DNA from: CAWCXF01 sp963799455
GTDB taxonomy: Bacteria > Pseudomonadota > Alphaproteobacteria > Rhodobacterales > Rhodobacteraceae
Direction: 5' to 3'
Length of the DNA stretch: 64,000 bases
Assembly (NCBI GenBank): GCA_963799455.1
Contig: CAWCXF010000007.1
Location: 930,001-994,000 of the forward strand
Made by a program: the position numbers and the translations under genes. Shown here in pieces: positions 27,426-36,582 of this stretch. The stretch's first letter is position 1; the number at the start of each line of letters is the position of its first letter. The notes beneath the pieces are model-generated. The model was not told the origin of the DNA, ran no database searches, and saw nothing but the letters and a program-made list of their open reading frames with translations.

Positions 27426-28261
27426 GCGTCGGGATCGTCTCCGAATGGACCGCGCATGGCGGGCGCCAGCTCGTGTGCCGCCACGCCTCCGCCTCCACCG
27501 GCACCGACATGACCTTCGCGCTCTACCTGCCGCCGGGGCAGGGGCCGCATCCGCTGGTGACGTTCCTCTCGGGGCTCACCTGCACCCACGCCAACGTCAT
27601 GGAGAAGGGCGAGTATCGCCGGGCCGCCGCCGAGCATGGGCTCGCGGTGCTCTGCCCCGACACCAGCCCGCGCGGCGAGGGCGTGGCCGACGACGAGGGC
27701 TACGACCTCGGACAGGGCGCGGGCTTCTACCTCGACGCGACCCAGGCGCCCTGGGCCGAGCACTACCGGATGGGATCCTACGTCACGCAGGAGCTGCCGG
27801 CGCTGGTGGGGGGCGAGTTCCCCGTGGACCTGTCCCGCCAAGGGGTCATGGGGCACTCGATGGGCGGCCACGGCGCGCTGACGATCGCGCTGCGCGACCC
27901 CGGCCGCTACGCCTGCGTCTCGGCCTTCGCGCCGATCGTCGCGCCGACCCAGGTGCCCTGGGGCCGCAAGGCCCTGCCGGCCTATCTCGGCGACGACCCC
28001 GCCGCCTGGCGGCGCCACGACGCGGTGGCGCTGATCGAGGACATGGGGTCCGCGGCCGCGCCGCCGATGCTGGTGGACCAGGGCACCGCCGACGACTTCC
28101 TCTCCGAGCAGCTTCGCCCCGAGCTTCTGCGCGAGGCGGCGGACGCCCGCGGCCTCGACCTCACGCTCAACCTGCGCGAGGGCTACGACCACTCCTACTA
28201 CTTCATCTCGACCTTCATGGGCGACCACCTCGCCTGGCACGCGGCGCGGCTGGCGGGGTAG
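27422..28261 (+). CDS. fghA: S-formylglutathione hydrolase
   Basis: The 279-residue alpha/beta hydrolase (esterase D type) converts S-formylglutathione to formate and glutathione, the step after FrmA. The catalytic Ser is in GHSMGGHGA near residue 146, the Asp lies in MLVDQGTADDF and the His in GYDHSYYFI. The oxyanion-loop region LSGLTCTHANVMEKGEYRR is typical. ATG 27422 overlaps the preceding frame. Together with XoxF and FrmA it completes the route from methanol to formate in this block. Confidence 0.95.
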   Translation: MSVGIVSEWTAHGGRQLVCRHASASTGTDMTFALYLPPGQGPHPLVTFLSGLTCTHANVMEKGEYRRAAAEHGLAVLCPDTSPRGEGVADDEGYDLGQGAGFYLDATQAPWAEHYRMGSYVTQELPALVGGEFPVDLSRQGVMGHSMGGHGALTIALRDPGRYACVSAFAPIVAPTQVPWGRKALPAYLGDDPAAWRRHDAVALIEDMGSAAAPPMLVDQGTADDFLSEQLRPELLREAADARGLDLTLNLREGYDHSYYFISTFMGDHLAWHAARLAG

Positions 28262-28464
28262 GTCGGGAGCGAGCCGCCGCTCGCGGAGCCGGGATCGACC
28301 CGCGCGCCGATGTCGGGGGGGGCCGCGATGCCGTCCGCGCCTCCGCGTCCAGCGGTGCGACGGCCCTTCCGTCGGGCGCGGCGGGGATCCGGCTTCGCCC
28401 CCGCTCGACGGGGGGGGCGGACCGACCGGCGGCCTCGGACGCCCCTTCCCGCCCGACGAGGCGA

Positions 28465-31400
28465 TCAGCGGCCGATGCCGTCGCCGAGGGGCAGGTCCAT
28501 GACGCAGACGAGCCCCTCCTCGCGGTGGTCGAGCGCGACCGTGCCGTCGAGCTCGCGCGCCACGCCGCGCTCCAGGAGCCGCGAGCCGAAGCCCTGATGC
28601 GTGGGCGGCGAGACCGTCGGGCCGCCGCGCTCGCGCCATTCGAGGTGGAGCGCGCCCGCCCCGTCCTCGCCGTCCTCGATGCGCCACTCGACCTCGACCC
28701 GGCCCTCGGGCGTGGACAGCGCGCCGTGCTTGACGGCGTTGGTGCCGAGCTCGTGGAGCGCCATGGCGAAGGACAGCGTGGCGCTGGGCGACAGCGTCAC
28801 CTGCGGCCCGTCGAGCCGCAAGCGCCCGTCGCCCTCGGGCAGGAAGCTGGCGAGCGCGGCCCGGGCCAGGTCGCCCAAGGACGAGCCCGTCCAGCGGCTC
28901 TGGGTCAGCAGCCCGTAGGCGCCTGACAGCGCATGCAGGCGCCGCTCGAAGGCCTCGGCGTAGGCCTCGACGCTGGCGGCGCCGCGCCGGGTCTGGCGGG
29001 CGACCGACTGGACCACGGTCAGCATGTTCTTGACGCGGTGGTTGAGCTCGCCGATCAGCAGCTCGCGCTCGGCCTCGGCGCGCTTGATCTCGGTCACGTC
29101 GCGCACCAGCCCCGTGCCGAGGATCGGGCCGTCGCCCGCGCGCCGGAACGCGCCCGTCGCGTGGACGTGGCGCACGGTGCCGTCGTCGCGCGTCACGCGA
29201 TACTCGACGTCGAGCGGCTCGCCGCGCTCGATCGCGCGCGCCATTCGCGCCTCGACGCGCTCGCGGTCCTCGGCGTGGATCCGCCTCAGCGGCGCGTCGC
29301 CCACGACCTCGCCCTCCTCGGGCAGCCCCGCGATCTCGCGCCCGCGCCCGTCCCACTCCATCGCGCCGGTGTCGAAGTCCCAGCTCCACCAGCCGAGCTT
29401 CGAGGCGGCGGTCGCCATCGTCAGCAGGTCGCGCGCGCGCCTGAGCGCCTCCTGCTCGCGCCGCCGCTCGGTGGTGTCCTGGAACAGGATCGCCACCTGG
29501 TCTGCGTCGATGGGGCTGACGAGGATCTCGAACCACTTGCCCAGGGGCGCCGCGAAGAGCTCGTGGCGCTCGCCGACGCGGGTCTCGGCCACGCGGGCGG
29601 GCTCGCGCCACCAATGCGCCTCGAAGCCCGCGTCGAGCTCGCCCAGGCGCCGGCCCGCGAGGTCGAGCCCCGTCAGCCGCCCCGCCGCCGGGTTGGCGTC
29701 GAGATAGCGCAGGTCGATGGCGTTGCCGGTGTCGTCGCGCACCACCTCGGCGATCAGGAACCCCTCGTCCATGGTCTCGAACAAGGTGACGTAGCGCTCC
29801 TCGCTCTCGCGCAGCCGCGCCTCGGCCGTGATCCGCGCCGAGATGTCCACGAAGCTCACCACCGCGCCGTCGATGCGGTCGTCGATGGTGCGGTAGGGGC
29901 GGATCCGCATCATCATCCAGCGCCCTTCGCGGGTCTCGACCTCGCTCTCGAAGGGGGTGAGGTCGCCCAGCACCCGCCCGACATCGGCCTCGAGCCCGTC
30001 GTAGGAGAGGTGGTGGGTGAAGTCCGTGATCGCCCGCCCGATGTCGGCCTCGGTGACGTTGAAGACGCGCGCCACCGCGGGGGTGAACATCTTGATCCGC
30101 AGCCTCGGGTCGAGGAACAGCGTGCCGATCTCGGTGGCGGCGACCAGGTTCTCCAGGTCCGAGTGCGCCGAGGCGATCGAGTCGAGCTTCGACTTCAGCT
30201 CGGCGTTGACGGTCTGGAGCTCCTCGTTGATCGATTGGAGCTCCTCCTTGGAGGTCTCCAGCTCCTCGGAGGTCGAGCGATACTCCTCGTTGATCGACTG
30301 GAGCTCCTCGTTGGCGACGCGAAGCTCCTGGGTCGCGTCCTCGTGCTCGCGCCGGCTGGCGGCGAGCCGGTCATGCGCCCCGCGCAGCTCCTCGCGCAGC
30401 CGGCGGACCTCGGCGGGCGCGGTCTCCGCGTCCCCCTCCTCGAGCAGCGCCGGGCCGCCGTCGAGGAAGAACGCGAGCGCGCGCGGCGCCTCCTGGGGCC
30501 CCACCGGCACGGGGGCCACGTGCATCACGACGCGCCGGGGGCCGCCGTCGAAGGCCACCGCCGCGGGGAGCGTCAGCGTCGGCTCGCCCTGGCCGAGCGC
30601 GCGGTGGAGCGCGCCCGACAGCTCGGCGCGCAGCTCGGGGCGCACCAGCGCGGGCAGCTCATCGGAGAGCGGCCCGCGCGAGGGCGCGATGTAGCGCCCC
30701 GCGCTCTCGGACAGGTGCAGCACGCGCCGCTCGGCGTCCACCAGCGCGCTCGCGGGCGCCACGGCCTCCAGCGAGGCCGCATGGAGCGTCGCCACCGCGC
30801 CCGCGGGGTCGGCGGCGCGCGCCGCGGGGCGGGGCGCGGGCAGGTGCGGGCGGTGCTCGACCGGCATCTGCATGACGAGCGCGGCGCTCCCCCCGGCCTG
30901 CTGGCGCGCGCCGTAGACGCGCGCGTCGCGCTCCACCGGCGCGAAGAGGTCGGGCCGCGTGTCCACCGTCTCGGCCGAGCCCAGGAACAGCGTGCCGCCG
31001 GGCTTGAGCGCGTAGTGGAAGAGCGCCAGCATCTGGCGCTGCACCTCGCGCTCCAGGTAGATCAGCAGGTTGCGGCACGACACCAGGTCGAGCCGCATGA
31101 AGGGCGGATCCTTGACCGCGCTGTGGTGCGCGAAGAGCACCGCGTCGCGCACCTCCTGGCGGATGCGCCAGTGCGCGCCCTCCTCCACGAAGAAGCGCCC
31201 GAGGCGCTCCTCGGGCACGTCGGCCTCGATCGCGCGGGGGTAGCGGCCCTCGCGCGCGGTGGCGAGCGCGCCCTCGTCGAGGTCGGTGGCGAAGATCTGG
31301 ATCGGCACCGCGCGCCCGCGCGCCTCCGCCTCCTCGATCATCACCATGGCGAGGCTGTAGGCCTCCTCGCCGGTGGCGCAGCCCGCGACCCAGGCGCGCA

Positions 31401-32322
31401 CCCCCGCCACGGGGTCGGCCGCGTCGATGATCGGGCCGATCGCGGCCTTGCGCAGCGCCTCGAAGGCGGCCGGATCGCGGAAGAACATCGTCACCGTGAT
31501 CAGCAGGTCCGAGAACAGCTCCTGCGCCTCCTCGGGGGTCTCGCGCAGGTAGGTCTCGTAGATCGCGAGGCTGGCGCGGCGCGTCACCTGCATCCGCCGC
31601 AACACGCGGCGCATCACGGTCGCGCGCTTGTAGCTCGAGAAGTCGTGCCCGGTGCGCGCGTGCAGGTGGCCGGCGATGCGCCTGAGCGCGGCGCCGGCCT
31701 CGTCCTGGGCGATCGACGCGATCGCGGCCTTGGAGCGCGACACCTCCGCGATGCGCTCGGCCATCTCGGCGATCGGCACGACGAAGTCGGCGACGCCCGT
31801 GGCGATCGCGCTGCGCGGCATCATCGGGTACTCGGCGTCGGCCGGCTCCTGCACGAAGACGACGCCGCCGCCCTCCTTGATGCGCTTGACGCCCATCGCC
31901 CCGTCCGAGCCCGCGCCCGACAGGATCACCGCCATCCCGTCGCCGCGCGCGGCCGCGACCGAGCGGAAGAACAGGTCGATCGGCGTGCGCCTGCCCCGCG
32001 GCTCGGTGAACTTGCGCGCGTGCACGTCGTCGCCCTCGATCACCAGCTCCCGGTCGGGCGGGATGACGTAGATGCAGTCGGGCTCCAGATGCGGCGTGTC
32101 GGTCACCTGGCGCACCGGCATCGAGGTGCTCTGCGACAGGATCTCGCCCATCTGGCTCGGATGGTCGGGCGCGAGGTGGACGATCACCACATAGGCCAGG
32201 CCGAGGTCGCCCGGCAGCCTCCCGAACAGCGCGCGCAGCGCCGCGAGCCCGCCGGCGGAGGCGCCGATGGCGCAGATCGGGACGGGATGCCGAGCGACGC
32301 TCAGGGGGCCTTTCGGCATCAA
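28465..32322 (-). CDS. CheB-CheR-PAS-HWE histidine kinase fusion
   Basis: The 1285-residue cytoplasmic signalling protein has, in order: a CheB-type methylesterase (ICAIGASAGGLAALRALF, about 10-190), a CheR-type methyltransferase (about 210-480, with the CheR-like VAGCATGEEAYSLAMV), a long coiled coil (about 640-730, rich in EELQSINEE-type heptads), two or three PAS domains (about 740-1060) and an HWE/HisKA_2 kinase (GELNHRVKNMLTVVQSVARQT near 1090). Such fusions are known in alphaproteobacteria and may join methylation-type adaptation to a two-component kinase. No chemoreceptor or partner regulator is nearby. It is convergent with fghA. Confidence 0.9.
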   Translation of the reverse strand: MMPKGPLSVARHPVPICAIGASAGGLAALRALFGRLPGDLGLAYVVIVHLAPDHPSQMGEILSQSTSMPVRQVTDTPHLEPDCIYVIPPDRELVIEGDDVHARKFTEPRGRRTPIDLFFRSVAAARGDGMAVILSGAGSDGAMGVKRIKEGGGVVFVQEPADAEYPMMPRSAIATGVADFVVPIAEMAERIAEVSRSKAAIASIAQDEAGAALRRIAGHLHARTGHDFSSYKRATVMRRVLRRMQVTRRASLAIYETYLRETPEEAQELFSDLLITVTMFFRDPAAFEALRKAAIGPIIDAADPVAGVRAWVAGCATGEEAYSLAMVMIEEAEARGRAVPIQIFATDLDEGALATAREGRYPRAIEADVPEERLGRFFVEEGAHWRIRQEVRDAVLFAHHSAVKDPPFMRLDLVSCRNLLIYLEREVQRQMLALFHYALKPGGTLFLGSAETVDTRPDLFAPVERDARVYGARQQAGGSAALVMQMPVEHRPHLPAPRPAARAADPAGAVATLHAASLEAVAPASALVDAERRVLHLSESAGRYIAPSRGPLSDELPALVRPELRAELSGALHRALGQGEPTLTLPAAVAFDGGPRRVVMHVAPVPVGPQEAPRALAFFLDGGPALLEEGDAETAPAEVRRLREELRGAHDRLAASRREHEDATQELRVANEELQSINEEYRSTSEELETSKEELQSINEELQTVNAELKSKLDSIASAHSDLENLVAATEIGTLFLDPRLRIKMFTPAVARVFNVTEADIGRAITDFTHHLSYDGLEADVGRVLGDLTPFESEVETREGRWMMMRIRPYRTIDDRIDGAVVSFVDISARITAEARLRESEERYVTLFETMDEGFLIAEVVRDDTGNAIDLRYLDANPAAGRLTGLDLAGRRLGELDAGFEAHWWREPARVAETRVGERHELFAAPLGKWFEILVSPIDADQVAILFQDTTERRREQEALRRARDLLTMATAASKLGWWSWDFDTGAMEWDGRGREIAGLPEEGEVVGDAPLRRIHAEDRERVEARMARAIERGEPLDVEYRVTRDDGTVRHVHATGAFRRAGDGPILGTGLVRDVTEIKRAEAERELLIGELNHRVKNMLTVVQSVARQTRRGAASVEAYAEAFERRLHALSGAYGLLTQSRWTGSSLGDLARAALASFLPEGDGRLRLDGPQVTLSPSATLSFAMALHELGTNAVKHGALSTPEGRVEVEWRIEDGEDGAGALHLEWRERGGPTVSPPTHQGFGSRLLERGVARELDGTVALDHREEGLVCVMDLPLGDGIGR

Positions 32323-32369
32323 GGTCGGCCCATCGTCACGTCCGCGGCGTCGTCACCGACCTCAAGGGC

Positions 32370-32382
32370 GGGGGGGGGGGGG
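32370..32382 (+). repeat. Run of 13 G upstream of the CheB-CheR kinase gene
   Basis: A homopolymer of 13 G (C on the kinase strand) lies 48 bp upstream of the kinase start. Runs this long are prone to slippage; at promoter distance they can change spacing and expression. Confidence 0.95.
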
Positions 32383-32471
32383 ATCTTCCAGGCATCATCG
32401 AGGATTGGGGCAGGGTGACTGGGTCCGGGGCCGGTGTCAACATCCCCCCGACGCATGGTCGGCGGCGCGGC

Positions 32472-32729
32472 TCAGCCCTCGCCCGGCAGGCGGATGGCCG
32501 AGAAGGTCATGGTGGTGAGCGAGCGCGCGATCCCGGGCACGTCGAACAGCCGGTCGTTGAGGAACTTGCCCACGTCCGAGCCCTCGGGGACGTAGATCTT
32601 CATCAGCAGGTCGTAGTCGCCCGAGGTCGAGTAGAGCTCCGAGACGATCTCGCGCAGGTGGATCTCCTGGGCCACCGCGTAGGTGGTGCCGGGGTGGCAG
32701 CGGATCTGGACGAAGACGCAGGACGACAT
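32472..32729 (-). CDS. Stand-alone Lrp/AsnC effector-binding (RAM) domain protein
   Basis: The 85-residue protein consists only of the ligand-binding domain of Lrp/AsnC regulators (VFVQIRCHPGTTYAVAQEIHL, STSGDYDLLMKIYVPEG, VPGIARSLTTMTFSAIRL). It has no DNA-binding part. Such proteins can bind amino acids or co-assemble with full regulators. ATG 32729 is a natural start. It lies between the kinase and galM genes with no sign of co-transcription. Confidence 0.85.
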   Translation of the reverse strand: MSSCVFVQIRCHPGTTYAVAQEIHLREIVSELYSTSGDYDLLMKIYVPEGSDVGKFLNDRLFDVPGIARSLTTMTFSAIRLPGEG

Positions 32730-32767
32730 GGCGCCTTGTTAGCGCGGGCCGTGCGTCGAAGGGAAGG

Positions 32768-32797
32768 CCGGGGGCACGCGTGCCCCCGGACCCCCGC
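32768..32797. repeat. REP-like palindrome, copy A
   Basis: A perfect 22-bp palindrome (32768-32789: CCGGGGGCACG and its complement) followed by ACCCCCGC. The same palindrome occurs at 45823-45844 and a near copy at 35662-35683. It lies at the 3' end of galM. Confidence 0.8.
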
Positions 32798-33759
32798 TAG
32801 CCGGGCTCGAAATTCCAGCGGGTCGTCTGGCGGTAGGTCTGGCCGGGGGCCAGGCGGACGGAGGGCCAGGCGGGATGGTTGGGGGCGTCGGGCCAGCCTT
32901 GGGGCTCCAGCGCGAGGCCCGCGCGCGGGGCGAAGGGGCGGCCGTCATGGCCGGGCACGCCGAAGTCGCGCAGCTTCTGGCCGGTGTAGACCTGCAATCC
33001 GGGCTCGGTCGTCGCCAGCCCCATGCGCGCGGCGGGGCCTTCGAGCCACGCGATCGGCGTGAGCGCGCGCCCCGCATCGGCCAGGCAGAAGCTGTGGTCG
33101 TAATCGAAGCCGTCGAGCGGCCGGCCGCGGCGCAGGTCGAACGGCCCCTCGACCGCGGCCACCTCGCCCGTGGGCAGGCCGTCGTCGTCGGCGGGCAGGT
33201 AGCGATCGGCCGCCACCCGCAGGCGATGACCCGCCAGCCCCTCCCCCCCGAGCCGCCAATAGGAGTGGTTGGCGACGTTCATCCACGTGGGCGCGTCGGT
33301 CGTGGCCTCGACGCTCAGGCTCAGCGTGGCGGGCTCGCCCACCTCGAAGCGCGCCGCGATCCGCCGGTCGCCCGGGAACCCCGCCTCGCCCGCGGGCAGC
33401 GCCACGCTCATGACGGCGTGCGCCTCGCCCGCCTCCTCCAGCGCCCAGACCTTGCGGTGCGTGCCGCCCGAGCCCGAATGCAGCGTGAGCCCGTCCCGCT
33501 CCTCCAGCCGGACCACCGCCCCGTCGAGCGGCGCCCGCGCGCCCGAGACGCGGTTCACCACGGGGCCGATCAGCGCGCCGACGCTCGCCATCGGCCCCTC
33601 GTAGGCCGCGAGCGCGTCGGTCCCGAGCGTGAGCGGCACGCCTCCGAGCCGCAGATCCTGGATCCGCGCGCCATGCGTCCACAGCGTCACCTCCATCGCG
33701 CCCGCGCGCAGCACGACGCGGCGGACGGCCGCGCCCGCCGCCGTCTCGCCGACGATCAC
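32797..33759 (-). CDS. galM: Aldose 1-epimerase (galactose mutarotase)
   Basis: The 320-residue protein interconverts alpha and beta anomers of galactose or a related aldose. It has the family motifs GPVVNRVSGARAPL, LHSGSGGTHRKVW (first active His), NHSYWRLGG (second His) and the general base Glu in LALEPQGWPDAPNH. The start GTG 33759 is set by the GTGA overlap with the beta-galactosidase stop. It is the last gene of the galactoside operon and would follow lactose or galactoside hydrolysis. Confidence 0.92.
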   Translation of the reverse strand: MIVGETAAGAAVRRVVLRAGAMEVTLWTHGARIQDLRLGGVPLTLGTDALAAYEGPMASVGALIGPVVNRVSGARAPLDGAVVRLEERDGLTLHSGSGGTHRKVWALEEAGEAHAVMSVALPAGEAGFPGDRRIAARFEVGEPATLSLSVEATTDAPTWMNVANHSYWRLGGEGLAGHRLRVAADRYLPADDDGLPTGEVAAVEGPFDLRRGRPLDGFDYDHSFCLADAGRALTPIAWLEGPAARMGLATTEPGLQVYTGQKLRDFGVPGHDGRPFAPRAGLALEPQGWPDAPNHPAWPSVRLAPGQTYRQTTRWNFEPG

Positions 33760-35675
33760 GCTCGCTCCTGCCTGTGGACCCCGGCGGGGGGCAGCGCGAT
33801 CCCGTGCGCCTCGACGGCCTCCGGCCCGTAGTTGAACCAGAACCGGTGCGGTCCGGCGTCGCGCACCCGCACGCCCTCGGGCAGCGCCATCGTCTCGATC
33901 CCCGCCTCGGCGCAGGCGTCGCGCAGGATTCGCCCCAAGCCCTCCTCGTCGGGCCAGCCGCCGAGATAGCGCAGGCCCCCCGCGCGCATCATCAGGGGCC
34001 GCCCGTCCGCGAGGCGCGCCGCCACCTCGGCCGTCCCCTCCAGCTCCTCCCGCCAGCGATGGACGAAGCCGCCCCCCTCGATGGCGAGGCTCGCGCCGGG
34101 CGGCAGGCTCTCGCAGAGCGCCACGGTGCAGTCGAGGCCGGGGATCGCGGGCGGAAGCGGCACGGGGATGCGGAACTCGGCCGTGCGCGCCCCGGCGCGC
34201 GGCCCGAGGATCACGGCCCCGCCGCCCGAGACCCCCCCTGGGATCGTGGCGAGCCCCGGCGCCAGCACGAGCCGATACGCCGACAGCTCGGCGCCGGGAG
34301 GCACCAGATCCACCGACAGCCCCAGCCGCCGCAGCCCGCGGTAGAACGCCAGGCAGAGATGGAGGTAGTCGAAGTCCCGCCCCTGCGGCTGCGCCTCCCA
34401 CATCCAGGCGGAGGCGTAGTCGAAGACGAGCGCCGCCGGCGCCGGCCCCGTCCCGACCTCCGGGGCCTCCCCGATCTCGGCCGCGACCCGCGCCACCTCG
34501 GCGAGCCCCGGCGCGGGCTCGTCGTCGGGTCGCAGGAGCCCCGCATGCATCTGCTCCTGCGCGAAGGGCGCCTGGCGCCAGCGGAACCAGGAGACCACCT
34601 CCGCCCCGTGCGCGAAGGCCTCCCAGGCCCAGAGCCGCACCATGCCGGGCAGGGGGGCGGGGTTCCACGGCGCCCAGTTCACCGGCCCGGGCTGCTGCTC
34701 CATCACCCACCACCGCCCGCGCCCGACGCCGCGGTAGAGGTCGTGGTGGAACGCCTGCATGTCCGGGTCGCCCTGGCGCAGGAAGCGGGCCTTCCACTCG
34801 GGGGGCGCCTCGATCCGGTCCGACAGGAACCCCAGCGGGTAGCTGTCCCAGGCGGCCACGTCGAGGTCGGCCCCCACCGCCCAGTGGTCGAAGCCCGTCA
34901 CGAAGCCCATGTAGTTGTGGATCAAGGGGCGGTCGGTCAGCGGCCGCAGCGCGTCGGCCTGCGCGCGGTTGAAGCGGACCACCTGGTCCGAGGTGAACCG
35001 CCGGAACGCCAGCACATGCGCCGGGTTCGGCTCCGTCACCGTGAGGTTGGGCAGCCCGATCTCGTCCCAGCCGCGATGCTCCATCGACCAGAACACGGCG
35101 CCCCACGCCTCGTTGAGCGCCTCGACGCTCCCGTAGCGCGCCGCGCACCACTCCCGGAACGCGGCCGAGGCGGCGGGCGACCAGCTCGCGGCGGTGTCGT
35201 GGCAGTCGTACTCGTTGTCGATCTGCCACGCCCCCACATGGGGACTGCGCCCGTAGCGCTCCCCCATCAGCGCCGCGATCCGCGCCGCCTCCCCGCGGTA
35301 GCCGTCATGGCTGAAGTCGTAGTGCCGGCGCGAGCCGAACCCCCTCGGCCGGCCCTTGGCGTCCCAGGCCAGCATGTCGGGGTGGCGGCTCAGCATCCAG
35401 CGCGGCGGCGTCGCGCTGGGCGTGCCGAGCACGACGGAGAGCCCCGCACCCCCCAGCGTCTCCACCGCCCGGTCCATCCACTCCCAGCGCAGGTCGCCAG
35501 GGCTCGGCTCCAGGCGCGACCAGGCGAACTCGCCGATCCGCACGACGGAGATCCCGGCCTCGGCCATGCGCCGGGCGTCGTCGGCCCACAGCCCTTCGGG
35601 CCAGTGCTCGGGGTAGTAGCACACGCCCAAGGAGCGGGGGGCTCCGCCCCCTCGACCCCCGCCGGGGGCATTCAT
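33756..35675 (-). CDS. GH42-family beta-galactosidase
   Basis: The 639-residue cytoplasmic enzyme (no signal peptide) hydrolyses beta-galactosides. It has the GH42 opening GVCYYPEHWPEGLWADDARRM, the acid/base Glu in WQIDNEYDCHDTA near residue 150, the nucleophile Glu in WWVMEQQPGPVNW near 315, the trimerisation domain (about 375-570) and a C-terminal beta domain. The start ATG 35675 falls in the middle of a REP-like palindrome between this gene and the lactonase gene. Its place in the ABC-sugar operon suggests a substrate taken up intact. Confidence 0.93.
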   Translation of the reverse strand: MNAPGGGRGGGAPRSLGVCYYPEHWPEGLWADDARRMAEAGISVVRIGEFAWSRLEPSPGDLRWEWMDRAVETLGGAGLSVVLGTPSATPPRWMLSRHPDMLAWDAKGRPRGFGSRRHYDFSHDGYRGEAARIAALMGERYGRSPHVGAWQIDNEYDCHDTAASWSPAASAAFREWCAARYGSVEALNEAWGAVFWSMEHRGWDEIGLPNLTVTEPNPAHVLAFRRFTSDQVVRFNRAQADALRPLTDRPLIHNYMGFVTGFDHWAVGADLDVAAWDSYPLGFLSDRIEAPPEWKARFLRQGDPDMQAFHHDLYRGVGRGRWWVMEQQPGPVNWAPWNPAPLPGMVRLWAWEAFAHGAEVVSWFRWRQAPFAQEQMHAGLLRPDDEPAPGLAEVARVAAEIGEAPEVGTGPAPAALVFDYASAWMWEAQPQGRDFDYLHLCLAFYRGLRRLGLSVDLVPPGAELSAYRLVLAPGLATIPGGVSGGGAVILGPRAGARTAEFRIPVPLPPAIPGLDCTVALCESLPPGASLAIEGGGFVHRWREELEGTAEVAARLADGRPLMMRAGGLRYLGGWPDEEGLGRILRDACAEAGIETMALPEGVRVRDAGPHRFWFNYGPEAVEAHGIALPPAGVHRQERA

Positions 35676-35691
35676 GCCCCCGGACCCCCGA
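35638..35691. repeat. Bimodular REP-like element, copy B
   Basis: Two adjacent palindromes: GGGGGCTCCGCCCC at 35638-35651, and 35662-35683 (CCGGGGGCAT, TC, ATGCCCCCGG), joined by GACCCCCG. It spans the first codons of the GH42 gene and the 3' end of the lactonase gene. Confidence 0.75.
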
Positions 35692-36582
35692 TCACAGGCG
35701 CACCTCGACCTCGGGCTTGCCTCGGGCGACGCCTGCGACGGAATAGGTCCGGCCCTGGGCCTCGTCGGGCCCCTCGATGCCTTGACGCGCGCTGGTGCAG
35801 AACAGCGTGCCGAGATCGGGACCGCCGAAGGCGGGGCAGGAGGTGTGCGCGGGCGGGAACGCCACGGCGCGCAGGAACCGGCCCTCGGGGTCGTAGCAGG
35901 CCACCCGCGAGGCGCCCCACTGCGCGTTCCACAGGTTGCCCTCGGCGTCGATCACGGCGCCGTCGGGGTTGAGCCCCTCGCCGCGCAGGTCGATGTGCGG
36001 CTCGGGCTCGCCCTCGGGCCAGCCGGTGTCGGGGTGGAGCGCCTGGCGCCGGATGACCCGGGTCCGCGTGTCGGTGAAGAAGGCGAGCGCCCGGCCGCGG
36101 TCGAAGCAGATCGCGTTGGGCACCGTCACCGCGTCGTGCAGGCGCCTCAGCGCGCCCCCGTGCCAGCGGTAGATCGCGCCCGCCTCGGCCTCCATCGCCT
36201 TGCCCATGGTGCCGATCCAGAAGCCGCCCCACGGGTCGGCGCGCCCGTCGTTCGAGCGCGTCTCGGGCCGGTCGGCCTCCAGCGCGCAGACCTCCTCGCG
36301 CGCGCCCGTCCCGAGGTGAAGGAGGATCAGCGCCGTCTCCGTGGCCACCAGCAGCCGGTCGGGGTCGGCGGTGACGGCCGCCGCCGAGGCGTTCTCGCCC
36401 AGATCCCACTCGCGCCGCCCTGATCCGTCCGCCGATCCGTCCGCCGACCCGTCCGCCGACCCGTCCGAGGCCAGGAGCTTGCCCTCGGTGATGTCGAACC
36501 ACATCAGCCGACCCCGCGCGGGGTGCCACAGCGGCCCCTCGCCCAAGCTGCACCGCCGCCCGTCGAAGACCGCGGCGCTCAC
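35692..36582 (-). CDS. SMP-30/gluconolactonase-family sugar lactonase
   Basis: The 296-residue six-bladed propeller opens sugar lactones; here galactonolactone is the likely substrate. The metal-site Glu is in SLGEGPLWHP near residue 14; other conserved parts are VPNAICFDRGRALAFFTDT and GLNPDGAVIDAEGNLWNAQWGASRV. A GSADGSADGSADG insert, encoded by four 12-bp repeats at 36422-36469, sits near residue 40, a loop in this fold. The start GTG 36582 overlaps the stop of the aldolase gene (GTGA). Confidence 0.88.
   Translation of the reverse strand: MSAAVFDGRRCSLGEGPLWHPARGRLMWFDITEGKLLASDGSADGSADGSADGSGRREWDLGENASAAAVTADPDRLLVATETALILLHLGTGAREEVCALEADRPETRSNDGRADPWGGFWIGTMGKAMEAEAGAIYRWHGGALRRLHDAVTVPNAICFDRGRALAFFTDTRTRVIRRQALHPDTGWPEGEPEPHIDLRGEGLNPDGAVIDAEGNLWNAQWGASRVACYDPEGRFLRAVAFPPAHTSCPAFGGPDLGTLFCTSARQGIEGPDEAQGRTYSVAGVARGKPEVEVRL

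Noticed and set aside
28933..32418. 1161-codon plus-strand frame opposite the CheB-CheR kinase
   Set aside because: Antisense shadow of a well-supported multidomain protein; repetitive His/Arg/Asp/Val composition.
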